Shown here one piece after another: positions 21,406 through 29,307 of a stretch of 34,699 nucleotides of DNA (position 1 is its first letter; every line of letters begins with the position of its first letter). The DNA lies in contig NZ_JASLGR010000033.1 in assembly GCF_030150155.1 (NCBI RefSeq), positions 1 to 34,699 on the forward strand, read 5' to 3'. The notes under the pieces were generated by a model. It searched no databases. It saw nothing but the letters and a program-made list of their open reading frames with translations, and was not told the DNA's origin. Made by a program: the position numbers and the translations under genes. The DNA comes from Nocardioides sp. GTDB taxonomy: Bacteria; Actinomycetota; Actinomycetes; Propionibacteriales; Nocardioidaceae.

Positions 21406-23639
21406 CGGATCGGCACCGTGACGGTGCCGGTCGCCTCGTCGAAGTCGGAGACCCGGACCGTCACGGCGAGCTTCCAGTCCCCTGCCACCGGGACCGAGAC
21501 GACCGCGGAGCGGTGCCCGGTCCAGATGTCGACCAGGTCGACCGGGAGCGGGCCGATCGCGGCGGAGCCTGCCGAGGCGGGCAGGGTGAGCTCGGCGCGG
21601 ATCTCGTCGGGATCGGTGGACTCCCCCGCCTTGTCGAAGACGTAGAGGTGCACCTCCACCTCGCGGGTCCCCTTCGGCACCGCCGAGACCTGGACGGTGT
21701 CGCCCTGCAGGGTGAGGTTGGCCGAGACCGTCGGACGGTACGCCGTCTCGGCCGGCTCCGTGGCGACCAGCCCCGCGGTCAGCGCCAGCACCACCGCACC
21801 ACCGCCGACCTCCATCAGGACGGTGCGGCCCAGCGCCGCCGGGGATCCGGCGGTGCGCAGCAGTCGCCGCGACCCGTAGCCGATCACCACGACGACGGCG
21901 ACCAGCAGCACCTTGATCGAGAGCAGGTGACCGTAGTGGGTCTCCTTGAGCGCGCCCCAGGACCGGACCTGGCGCCAGCTCTGGAAGACCCCGGAGACCA
22001 GCAGGGCGCCGACGCAGCACAGCGCGACCAGTGAGAACCGCGGCAGCACCACCGAGGCGTCGGTGGCCCGCCAGACCCGGTCGACCACGAGGTGGACGAG
22101 ACCGCCCACCCACACCGCCATCGCCAGCGCATGGATGGTCCAGCTCGGCACCGACATCGCCGGTGCGGTCCCGGCCGCCGCATGGCCGGCCAACGCGAAC
22201 GTGAGGGCGATCAGGACGGCGAAGAGGCTGAAGACGACGGCGAACTCGCGCCGCCCGATCCGGTGCCGGGCGACCACCAGCACGCCGGCCAGCACGGCCA
22301 GCACGACCCGGGTCAGCTCGGCTCGCCCGTAGGTGGTGCCGAGCACCTCGCCGAGCAGCGAGCCGTCGCCGATCGAGCCCCAGCCCAGCGCTGCGTCCAG
22401 CGGTCCCTTGATCAGCAGGTCGGCGACCCCGGCGACGGCCAGCGCCGCGGCACCACCCAGCGCCACCCGCTGGCCGGTACGCGACGGGCTCCAGCCGAGC
22501 ATCCAGAGCGCGACGCCACCGATCAGCAGCGCAGCGCCGGCGTACCCGACGAAGCGACCCACGCCCAGCGCGGTCGTGAGGCTGGTGTCGTCGGCGACCT
22601 TCGGGGCCGCCGGTGCGGTGCTGGCGTGGCCCACGGAGTAGGTGAACGCACCGGAGACGGGGTGGGAGTCGGCCGAGACGACCCGCCACGAGACCAGGTA
22701 GGTGCCCTGAGCGGTCGCCTTCAGGGGCACGCTCAGCCGGGAGCCGTCGGCGCTGGCGCCCCCGGCGTCGGCGCGGGTGCCGTCGGGGGCGAAGACCTGG
22801 AGACCGCCGGTGGGCAGCGTGACGGACTCGCTGAACCGCAGGTCGATCCGGGTCGGCGCGGTGGTCACCACGGAGTTGGGGGCCGGGTCGCTGGAGTCCA
22901 GCACGGCATGGGCCGAGGCCACCCCCGGGGTGAGCACGATCCCCGAGGCGATCGCGGTGCCGAGAGCGATCTTGCCGATCCGGGCCATCCGGCCGCCCGA
23001 CGGCACGATCCGGAGTCGGGCGTACGCCGAGGGGCGCAGCGGCCGCCAGCGTCGGCCCTCCGTGCCGGGGCCGGGGCCGTGCTCGCGGGCCAGGAACCAC
23101 ATCAGCACGCAGCCGATCAGCAGGTCGACGTGCGGCAGCTCGTCGACGGCGGAGATCCGCCCGCTGGCGACGTCGAACCCGGCGGTGAGCAGCAGCAGCC
23201 CCACCGCGGTGCCGACGATGGGCAGGTAGCCCGCAGCCAGGGCGGGCCTGACGCTGGCGTAGACCAGGGCGAGCGAGATCGCCACGGCGAAGGAGAGCGA
23301 CTCGTGGGTGGAGTGCGCCTCGCTGGTGCCGTGCATCACCAGCTGCAGCAGGGCGTTGGCCAGCTCGGCGCCGCCCATCAGGCCGACGGCCCAGCGCAGG
23401 ATGTACATCCGTGACTCCCGGCGGCGCTGCCACCGGGCGGTGGCGATCCCGGCCAGGTCGATCGGCGCCGGCTCCTCGGCGGCCCGCACCGTCACAGCGC
23501 TCAGCGCCGCCAGCCGGGCCTCGAACGCCCGGCACTCCTCACACCCGTCGAGGTGGACGGCCAGGGCGTCGCCCGTCACCGTCACCTCCTCGCCGTCGGC
23601 CTGTGCCGACAGCGCCTCGCGTACCTCAGAACACTCCAC
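21402..23639 (-). CDS. zf-HC2 anti-sigma-like membrane domain fused to CopC-CopD copper import protein
   Basis: One uninterrupted 745-codon frame. Residues 1-45 form a zf-HC2 zinc finger (Cys3, His29, Cys33, Cys36 in HLDGCEEC), typical of anti-sigma factors. Four predicted helices follow (about 79-101, 114-130, 133-153, 168-185), with a His-rich loop MHGTSEAHSTH (102-112). A basic cytoplasmic segment (186-220) leads to an internal signal-peptide-like helix ending ASA/HAV (241-246). Then come a CopC domain with its first His244 and SADSHPVSG (322-330), an 8-helix CopD domain (from about 358) and a C-terminal beta domain. The topology is consistent with the zinc finger inside and CopC outside. 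Start GTG 23637-23639 has no clear SD. An ATG at 22988 could instead start a separate CopCD, but no stop codon separates the two parts. A SigC-like gene lies 0.8 kb upstream. Confidence 0.8.
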   Translation of the reverse strand: MECSEVREALSAQADGEEVTVTGDALAVHLDGCEECRAFEARLAALSAVTVRAAEEPAPIDLAGIATARWQRRRESRMYILRWAVGLMGGAELANALLQLVMHGTSEAHSTHESLSFAVAISLALVYASVRPALAAGYLPIVGTAVGLLLLTAGFDVASGRISAVDELPHVDLLIGCVLMWFLAREHGPGPGTEGRRWRPLRPSAYARLRIVPSGGRMARIGKIALGTAIASGIVLTPGVASAHAVLDSSDPAPNSVVTTAPTRIDLRFSESVTLPTGGLQVFAPDGTRADAGGASADGSRLSVPLKATAQGTYLVSWRVVSADSHPVSGAFTYSVGHASTAPAAPKVADDTSLTTALGVGRFVGYAGAALLIGGVALWMLGWSPSRTGQRVALGGAAALAVAGVADLLIKGPLDAALGWGSIGDGSLLGEVLGTTYGRAELTRVVLAVLAGVLVVARHRIGRREFAVVFSLFAVLIALTFALAGHAAAGTAPAMSVPSWTIHALAMAVWVGGLVHLVVDRVWRATDASVVLPRFSLVALCCVGALLVSGVFQSWRQVRSWGALKETHYGHLLSIKVLLVAVVVVIGYGSRRLLRTAGSPAALGRTVLMEVGGGAVVLALTAGLVATEPAETAYRPTVSANLTLQGDTVQVSAVPKGTREVEVHLYVFDKAGESTDPDEIRAELTLPASAGSAAIGPLPVDLVDIWTGHRSAVVSVPVAGDWKLAVTVRVSDFDEATGTVTVPIR

Positions 23640-23669
23640 GTGAAGAAGGTCCCACTCCGGGTGGCCAAA

Positions 23670-23740
23670 GTTCCCGTCGGGGCCGGGTTCGCGAAAAAAG
23701 TAGGGACTCGATGGAACCAGCACCGAGGGCGGCCCGACTT
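23670..23740. promoter_or_regulatory. Divergent control region between the CopCD fusion and ycnI
   Basis: The 108-bp gap between the two starts holds GGGAAC on the minus strand (23670-23675) and GGAAC on the plus strand (23713-23717). The latter is followed after 17 nt by CGACTT (23735-23740) just before ycnI. GGAAC-type -35 boxes are common for ECF sigma factors, so both genes could be targets of the nearby sigma factor. An A-rich run lies between (23694-23699). The match is weak. Confidence 0.3.
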
Positions 23741-23747
23741 GGAGGGC

Positions 23748-24464
23748 ATGACACTGATCCGCCCGCTGGCTGCGGCCAGCCTCACCGGCGCCCTCGTCCT
23801 GCTCGGTGCGCCCGCCTTCGCGCACGTCACCGTCAACCCGAACACCGCCCAGCAGGGCGGCTACACGAAGCTGACGTTCCGGGTGCCCGACGAGTCCGAC
23901 ACTGCCTCGACCACGAAGGTCCAGGTGGCGTTCCCCAGCGACCACCCGATCGCCTCGGTGATGACCAAGGCCGTGCCCGGCTGGACCGCGAAGGTCGAGA
24001 CCACGAAGCCCTCGACCCCGCTGAGCAACGACGACGGCCCGGTCACCGAGGTCGTCTCGCAGATCACCTGGACCGCCGACTCGGCCGCCTCGGCGATCAA
24101 GCCCGGCCAGTTCGGCGAGTTCGACGTCTCGGTCGGCCCACTGCCCGAGGTTTCCACGGTCACGTTCAAGGCGCTGCAGACCTACTCCGACGGCACCGTG
24201 GTCCGCTGGATCGACACTGCCACGGGCAGCACCGAGCCCGACCACCCGGCGCCGGTGCTGACCCTGACCCCGGCCGGCAGCACTGCCAGCCCGAGCGCGA
24301 GTGCCGGCACGTCCGGCACCACGTCGGCCACCGACACTGCCGCGTCCTCGTCCGACTCCGAGTCCGACGACGACTCCAAGGCGCCGCTGATCGTCTCGAT
24401 CGTCGCCCTGGTGGTCGCCGTCCTGGGTGCGGGGATCGCGCTCAGCAAGCGCCGTCGCGCCTAG
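23748..24464 (+). CDS. ycnI: YcnI-like copper-binding protein (DUF1775), membrane-anchored
   Basis: A 238-aa exported protein. Signal peptide 1-25 ends APAFA, giving a mature N-terminal His (HVTVNP), the residue that binds Cu(II) in a mono-histidine brace in B. subtilis YcnI. The DUF1775 domain spans about 26-170 (FRVPDESDTASTTKVQVAFP, ITWTADSAASAIKPGQFGEFDVSVG). A Ser/Thr/Asp-rich linker (about 178-208), one helix (about 213-232) and a KRRRA tail follow. ATG at 23748 has SD GGAGGG. It likely handles copper with the CopC domain of the divergent gene. Its stop overlaps the sigma gene's stop in CTAG. Confidence 0.93.
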   Translation: MTLIRPLAAASLTGALVLLGAPAFAHVTVNPNTAQQGGYTKLTFRVPDESDTASTTKVQVAFPSDHPIASVMTKAVPGWTAKVETTKPSTPLSNDDGPVTEVVSQITWTADSAASAIKPGQFGEFDVSVGPLPEVSTVTFKALQTYSDGTVVRWIDTATGSTEPDHPAPVLTLTPAGSTASPSASAGTSGTTSATDTAASSSDSESDDDSKAPLIVSIVALVVAVLGAGIALSKRRRA

Positions 24465-25009
24465 GCCTCGCGCCGCTCCTCGGCACGATCCGCCTCACCG
24501 TCGGTCATGGTCCGCACCAGGTCCTCGCGGGCCCGGGCCACACGGGAGCGGATCGTGCCGATCGGGCAGCCGACCACGTCGGCGGCGTCGGCGTAGGAGA
24601 ATCCCAGCAGCTGGGTGAGCACGAACGCCTCGCGCCGGTCGGGGTCGAGGCCGTCAAGCAGCAGCTCCAGCGCCACCTCGCCCTGATGGTCGGGGACGAC
24701 GCGCGGAGCCGGAGCCACCGGCTCGCGGCGGCGGCGCTGGCGCGCAGCGATGTCGTCGGCCACCACCCGGCGGACGATGGTGAAGATCCAGGGACGCACC
24801 GGGGCGTCACCACGGAAGGTACGGAGAGAATGCAGCACCCGAACGAAACAGTCCTGGGCCAGGTCATCGGCCCGATCCCGGTCGCCGAGATGGGCGCACA
24901 GGCGCCACACGTCACCCTGGACGGCACGGACGAAGTCCTCCACCGCCCACGGGTCGCGGGTGTCCCGCGCGGCCAACGCCAGGCGCGTCAGCTCATCGGG
25001 GACGTCCAC
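24461..25009 (-). CDS. sigC: SigC-like ECF RNA polymerase sigma factor
   Basis: A 182-aa ECF sigma factor. Region 2 includes WAVEDFVRAVQGDVWRLCAHL, DRADDLAQDCFVRVLHSL and RPWIFTIVRRVVADDIA; region 4 has REAFVLTQLLGFSYADAADV and GCPIGTIRSRVARAREDL. The region-4 stretch is close to M. tuberculosis SigC, which supports copper acquisition there. Start GTG 25007-25009 is chosen because TACGGT (25017-25022) lies exactly 7 nt upstream, as in other leaderless genes here. The zf-HC2 domain of the CopCD fusion is the obvious candidate anti-sigma. Control of the copper genes is inferred. Confidence 0.9.
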   Translation of the reverse strand: MDVPDELTRLALAARDTRDPWAVEDFVRAVQGDVWRLCAHLGDRDRADDLAQDCFVRVLHSLRTFRGDAPVRPWIFTIVRRVVADDIAARQRRRREPVAPAPRVVPDHQGEVALELLLDGLDPDRREAFVLTQLLGFSYADAADVVGCPIGTIRSRVARAREDLVRTMTDGEADRAEERREA

Positions 25010-25069
25010 GCCCACGACCGTAACAGGACCCCGGCACTGCTCCTGGCATCGGCGGCGCTGCTCGCGGCG

Positions 25070-25684
25070 ATGCTCACCACCCTGCTCGGGGGCGCCGGCT
25101 CGGCGGCGTACGCGGGGACGTTCAGCAGCTACCGGTCCACGCTGACCGGGATCACCCCGTCGGTCGCCGGGGTGAGTGTCACCGTCGCCACCGACGGTGA
25201 GGGGATCACGCTGACCAACACCAGTGACCAGCCGGTGATCATCAAGGGCTACCAGGGCGAGCCGTACGTGAAGGTCACCTCGGCCGGGGTCTGGCAGAAC
25301 GACCTCTCCCCCGCGGTCTACCTCAACAAGGAGCAGTCGATCGGCTCGATCCCGAACGACGCCAACGCCACCAAGGCGCCGCGCTGGACCCAGATCTCGA
25401 CCAACCACCGGTTCACCTGGCACGACCACCGGATCCACTGGATGGGGGCCGCCGAGCCGCCGGCGGTCGCGAAGGATCCGGGCTCCAAGCACCTGATCAA
25501 CGACTGGAAGGTGCCGATCACGATCGGGTCGCAGGAGGGCACCATCACCGGCACCCTGACCTACGTCCCGGGCAGCAAGTGGGGCACGTACCTCCCCTAT
25601 GTCGCGATCGGGGCGGGCGTGATCGTCGTGGTGGGCGTGCAGCTGCTCGTCGTACGCCGTCGCCGGACCGTCACCCCAGCCTGA
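25070..25684 (+). CDS. Secreted membrane-anchored protein of unknown function in the copper locus (DHR-motif paralogue B)
   Basis: About 204 aa from the first available ATG; the signal peptide seems to start 15-20 codons earlier (RNRTPALLLAS...), but no ATG, GTG or TTG is in frame there, so the start is unresolved. The ectodomain shares GYQGEPY (60-66), SIPNDA (93-98), FTWHDHRIHWMG (115-126), PPAV--DPGSKH (130-141) and GTITG (157-161) with the protein at 335-973. A C-terminal helix (about 174-195) and the tail RRRRT follow. The HDHRIH cluster could bind metal. The gene is divergent from the sigma factor by about 60 bp and its 3' end overlaps the RNB gene by 14 bp. Function unknown. Confidence 0.8.
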   Translation: MLTTLLGGAGSAAYAGTFSSYRSTLTGITPSVAGVSVTVATDGEGITLTNTSDQPVIIKGYQGEPYVKVTSAGVWQNDLSPAVYLNKEQSIGSIPNDANATKAPRWTQISTNHRFTWHDHRIHWMGAAEPPAVAKDPGSKHLINDWKVPITIGSQEGTITGTLTYVPGSKWGTYLPYVAIGAGVIVVVGVQLLVVRRRRTVTPA

Positions 25685-27137
25685 ACGCGACCTTCCGGGT
25701 CGCGATGTCGGCCTCGGTGAGGGTGGCGGTCACCGGGTCACCCAGGGGCAGCGCCGTGGTCGAGGTCAGTCCGGCCTCGACCGCGGGGTCGTGCAGGGAG
25801 AGGTTGCCGCGGGTCTGGTCCTTCTCGCTGACCTCGACCACGACCCCCTCGAACGTGGAGCCGATCTGCGGGGCGAGGATGCCGGCCTCGACCAGGTCGA
25901 GGATGCCGCGCTCGTAGGCACCGGCCTTGCGGCCCGAGGCCTGCATGGTCTCGGGCAGGGTCTCGAACTTCTCCAGCACCCAGGCCGGCACCTGCTCACC
26001 GGCGCACAGGGCGACACAGACCTCGCCGGCGTACCGGTCGATCAGGCGCCGCAGGGGTGCGGTGACGTGGGCGTACGGCGAGGCCAGGGCAGCGTGCTCG
26101 GTGAGCTCGGGCAGGGTCCCGTTGAAGGCGGTGTAGCCGCTGCCGCGCAGCAGCCGGGTGGAGGCGACCACCATCGCGGCGTGCCGCGAGTGGGACGGGT
26201 CCAGGCTGCGGATGAAGTCGGGCACCGCCTGGTCGGCGGGCCAGTCGATGCCGAGCGCCTGCGCGGTGCGGCGCAGCCGGGCCACGTCGCGGGGGTCCGA
26301 GGGCGGCAGCGTGCGCAGTAGGCCGACCTTGTGCTGCAGCATGATCGCGGCCGCACCGAAGCCGGTCAGCAGGGAGAGCTGGGCGTTCCAGCGCTCGACC
26401 GGCAGCTGGGAGCGGTAGGCCAGCCGCCACTGCTCCCCCGCCACCTCGATCTCCTGGTCGGGCAGCGGCAGGTCGATCCCGCCGCGGGCGATCTCGGCGT
26501 CGATGCGCAGCTTCCCGATCTCGGGCAGGAGCCCGACGGAGTCGGCGTACGGGCCTGAGAGCGTGCCGCCGTCGAGGGCGGCCTGGAGTCCGACGTAGTC
26601 GAGCTTGGCGACCGACCTGATCGTGGCCCGCCGCACTCGGGTGTCGAGGATCTGGCCGGCGGCGTCGAGGGTGGAGGTCCACAGCAGCACCGGGCGGACC
26701 TCGTCGGGCAGCAGCGACGCGGCGCCCTCGGAGAGCTCGACGGGGTGGAGCGGGATCTTGGAGTCGGCACCGTAGAGCGACTCGCCGCGGCGGTGGGCCT
26801 CGGTGTCGATCGGGCCACCGGGGGCGACGAAGGCGTGCACGTCGGCGATGGCGTAGTCCACCACGTAGCCGTCGGTGGTCCGGGCCAGGTGCAGCGCCTG
26901 GTCCAGGTCCATCGACCCGGCGGGGTCGAGGGTGATGAACGGGAGGTCGGTGCGGTCCTCCCGGGTGGCCTCGCGCCCCGGAGTGCCGGCGACGGCCGCT
27001 GCCTCCGCGCTCACCTCCGGTGGGAACTGGGGCGTGACCTCGAGCTCGTTCTGGAGCTGTTGGATCCCGGCGCGCAGACTCGCTGCTGCGACGGCGTCGT
27101 CGGCTTGGGTGACCCGGATGACCTGTCCGCTCGGCAT
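25671..27137 (-). CDS. RNB-domain ribonuclease (RNase II/R family)
   Basis: A 488-aa exoribonuclease of the short actinobacterial type. The RNB catalytic core shows DRTDLPFITLDPAGSMDLDQALHLA with the metal-binding aspartates, then YAIADVHAFVAPGGPID, HAALASPYAHVTAPLRRLIDRY and a short C-terminal beta region (GSTFEGVVVEV). It degrades RNA 3' to 5'. The ATG at 27135-27137 is chosen over the one at 27147-27149 because TATGGT (27145-27150) lies exactly 7 nt upstream of it and overlaps the other ATG. The divergent YaaA gene starts only 18 bp away. Confidence 0.93.
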   Translation of the reverse strand: MPSGQVIRVTQADDAVAAASLRAGIQQLQNELEVTPQFPPEVSAEAAAVAGTPGREATREDRTDLPFITLDPAGSMDLDQALHLARTTDGYVVDYAIADVHAFVAPGGPIDTEAHRRGESLYGADSKIPLHPVELSEGAASLLPDEVRPVLLWTSTLDAAGQILDTRVRRATIRSVAKLDYVGLQAALDGGTLSGPYADSVGLLPEIGKLRIDAEIARGGIDLPLPDQEIEVAGEQWRLAYRSQLPVERWNAQLSLLTGFGAAAIMLQHKVGLLRTLPPSDPRDVARLRRTAQALGIDWPADQAVPDFIRSLDPSHSRHAAMVVASTRLLRGSGYTAFNGTLPELTEHAALASPYAHVTAPLRRLIDRYAGEVCVALCAGEQVPAWVLEKFETLPETMQASGRKAGAYERGILDLVEAGILAPQIGSTFEGVVVEVSEKDQTRGNLSLHDPAVEAGLTSTTALPLGDPVTATLTEADIATRKVAFRLG

Positions 27138-27155
27138 GAACGGCACCATATCCCT

Positions 27156-27932
27156 GTGCTGATTCTTCTGCCGCCCAGCGAAGGCAAGGCCTCCCCTACG
27201 CGGGGTAAGCCGCTCGACCTGTCAACGCTCTCGGTCCCCGTGCTGAACCCAGCCCGGGAGGCGGTGATCGAGGCGCTGGTGGAGCTGTGCGAGTCGGCGC
27301 CTGAGAAGGCGATGGAGGCGCTGGCGATCCCGAAGACCCAGCCGGAGCTGGTCGGCCTCAACGCTCGGCTCCGGTCTGCGCCGACCGCTGTCGCCTCGAC
27401 GATCTACACCGGCGTGGTCTACGACGCGCTCTCGTTCGAGACCCTGTCGTCGGCTGCGAAGCGCCGCGCCAACGGACGCGTGATGGTGGCCTCCTCGGTC
27501 TTCGGTCTGGTCGGCCTGGCCGACCGGATCCCGGCGTACCGGTTGAGCGGTGACGCCACCGTGCCCGGGCTGGGCGGCGTGCAGGCGCACTGGCGTGCCC
27601 ACCTGGAGCCGGCCGCCTTGGAGGCGCTGGGATCGGGCCTCTTGATCGACCTGCGCTCGGGCACGTACGCAGCCTTCTGGAAGCCGACCGCTGTCGCCGC
27701 CCGTACGGCGACGGTGCGCGTGCTCCACGAACGCGACGGCGTCCGCAAGGTGGTCAGCCACTTCAACAAGGCCACCAAGGGCCGGATCGTGCGCGCCCTC
27801 CTGGAGGAGGGTGCCGCACCCCGCACCCCGGCCGCCCTCGCCGACGCCCTGCGGGACCTGGGCTGGACCGTCGAGGTCGGCGCGCCGAGCAAGGCCGGGA
27901 CGCAGCTCGACGTGGTGGTCAGCGAGCTCTAG
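27156..27932 (+). CDS. yaaA: YaaA family protein (peroxide stress response)
   Basis: A 258-aa YaaA/DUF328 protein. Recognisable are LILLPPSEGKA at the N-terminus, TIYTGVVYDALSFETLS, MVASSVFGLVGLADRIPAYRLS, and KVVSHFNKATKGRIVRALL. In E. coli YaaA lowers free iron during hydrogen peroxide stress and binds DNA. The GTG at 27156 gives the family N-terminus. The gap to the divergent RNB start is 18 bp, so promoter elements must overlap. Its TAG stop shares CTAG with the convergent HNH gene. Confidence 0.92.
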   Translation: MLILLPPSEGKASPTRGKPLDLSTLSVPVLNPAREAVIEALVELCESAPEKAMEALAIPKTQPELVGLNARLRSAPTAVASTIYTGVVYDALSFETLSSAAKRRANGRVMVASSVFGLVGLADRIPAYRLSGDATVPGLGGVQAHWRAHLEPAALEALGSGLLIDLRSGTYAAFWKPTAVAARTATVRVLHERDGVRKVVSHFNKATKGRIVRALLEEGAAPRTPAALADALRDLGWTVEVGAPSKAGTQLDVVVSEL

Positions 27933-29218
27933 GCCGCACGGGGCTGCGCGCTGAGGGCCGTGGTCCCGGTCGGGGTGCGGAGGTACTGCCGTCCGGCCGG
28001 CGTGGTCCACAGAAACACGCCCGGCTCGAGGTGCTGGTACTGCCACCCGCTGTGGGTCTTGAGGCGGTGGTGGTGGCGACACAGGGGTGCGAGGTTCGTG
28101 CTGCTGGTCTGGCCGGGCGGGCCGCTGGGGTTGTACGGGGTGATGTGGTCGAGGTCACAGGCTCTGGCGGGGTGTTCGCACCAGGGGTGGACGCAGGTCC
28201 GGTTGATCAGGATCGCCTGCTCCCGCATGGTCTCGGACGGGACGTAGCCGTCGCGCGTGTGAGGTGCGGCAAGGTCGAGGACGGGACGGATGATCACCTT
28301 CGTGCCAGCGGTCCGGCACCACTCCGCGACCCGCTCCACCGGGGCGAGAGTGTTCCCGGCCTCGACCTGGGCGATGGATGAGTCGCGGGTGAGATGGACG
28401 TAGGTGTGCACCACCCGCGTCACGGCATCGGGAGTCTCCTCGGCTGATCCAGCCAACTGGCGTCGTGCGATCACCCCGACCGCCTTCGCGCGCCGGACGT
28501 CGAGGGACTCGGGCTCGCGGCCACCACCGCAACCGTCGCGGCCGTCACCGTCCGACTCGGCGAGTTGGGCGGCGACCTCCTGGATCGCGGCTTCGAAGTC
28601 CGCCGCGTCAGCGGCATCCAAGCGTCCGAACACATCAGCCAGCCCGTCAGGCTGCCCAGTCCCGGACACACTGATCGACCGACCCTCCGCTGCCGCCCTC
28701 GCACGGGCCACAGCCGCATCAGGGTCACTCAGGATCTCCGCCACCACAACCATCCGGCGGAGCCGGGCCATCCCGACCCGGTGCGCGATCGGGGCGATCA
28801 CCTCGTCGACGTACCGCGCCCCCTCAGCGGGGACGCTGCGGAGCGTCGCGGCGACCTGACGGGCACGCCACACCTCCACCCTGCCGTCACGGACGGCAGC
28901 CAGGGTCTCGGGGAACCGCCAGGCCAGATCCCACACATCCGCCAGATACGACAGTGCAGCGCGGGGGCTCATCTGAGCGAACGCAGCGAACTCCGCGACT
29001 GCTTCCTCCCCGATGCGAGGACAGCCGTCACCACCGACGGGCATCTCCAGGCCATACCGCTTCTCAGCAGGCTCCGTGTCGGCCACCAGCCTCAGCCAGC
29101 CGATCGCCTTGTCCAAGGCCTTCACCTCACGACGACGAGCCTTGACCTGGTCCACACGCCAGCCCTCCAACAGCGCCTCAGCACTGCTGGTCGCGACGTC
29201 CGAACCACTCGACTTCAT
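27929..29218 (-). CDS. DUF222 domain HNH endonuclease-like protein
   Basis: A 429-aa protein with an alpha-helical DUF222 region (about 15-310) and a C-terminal HNH domain. The HNH part has CVHPWC (342-347), DLDHI (355-359), Asn375 and CRHHHRL (380-386). Such proteins are multi-copy in actinobacteria and often associated with 13E12-type repeats. The ATG at 29216-29218 is chosen because TACCGT (29226-29231) lies exactly 7 nt upstream, indicating a leaderless message; upstream codons would overlap the promoter. The left-edge fragment (1-327) is another member with a different C-terminus. Confidence 0.92.
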   Translation of the reverse strand: MKSSGSDVATSSAEALLEGWRVDQVKARRREVKALDKAIGWLRLVADTEPAEKRYGLEMPVGGDGCPRIGEEAVAEFAAFAQMSPRAALSYLADVWDLAWRFPETLAAVRDGRVEVWRARQVAATLRSVPAEGARYVDEVIAPIAHRVGMARLRRMVVVAEILSDPDAAVARARAAAEGRSISVSGTGQPDGLADVFGRLDAADAADFEAAIQEVAAQLAESDGDGRDGCGGGREPESLDVRRAKAVGVIARRQLAGSAEETPDAVTRVVHTYVHLTRDSSIAQVEAGNTLAPVERVAEWCRTAGTKVIIRPVLDLAAPHTRDGYVPSETMREQAILINRTCVHPWCEHPARACDLDHITPYNPSGPPGQTSSTNLAPLCRHHHRLKTHSGWQYQHLEPGVFLWTTPAGRQYLRTPTGTTALSAQPRAA

Positions 29219-29307
29219 ACCCATCACGGTAGGGGAAGCCACCGACAAAAGCTGACCACCACCCTGGCGGCCACCAGGCCTCACCACCCGGCCGCTACGG
29301 TGCCCCC

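Noticed and set aside
23411..25069. A continuous plus-strand frame leading into paralogue B from 23411
   Set aside because: It runs out of frame through ycnI and antisense to the sigma factor; only the part after about 25025 has protein-like features.
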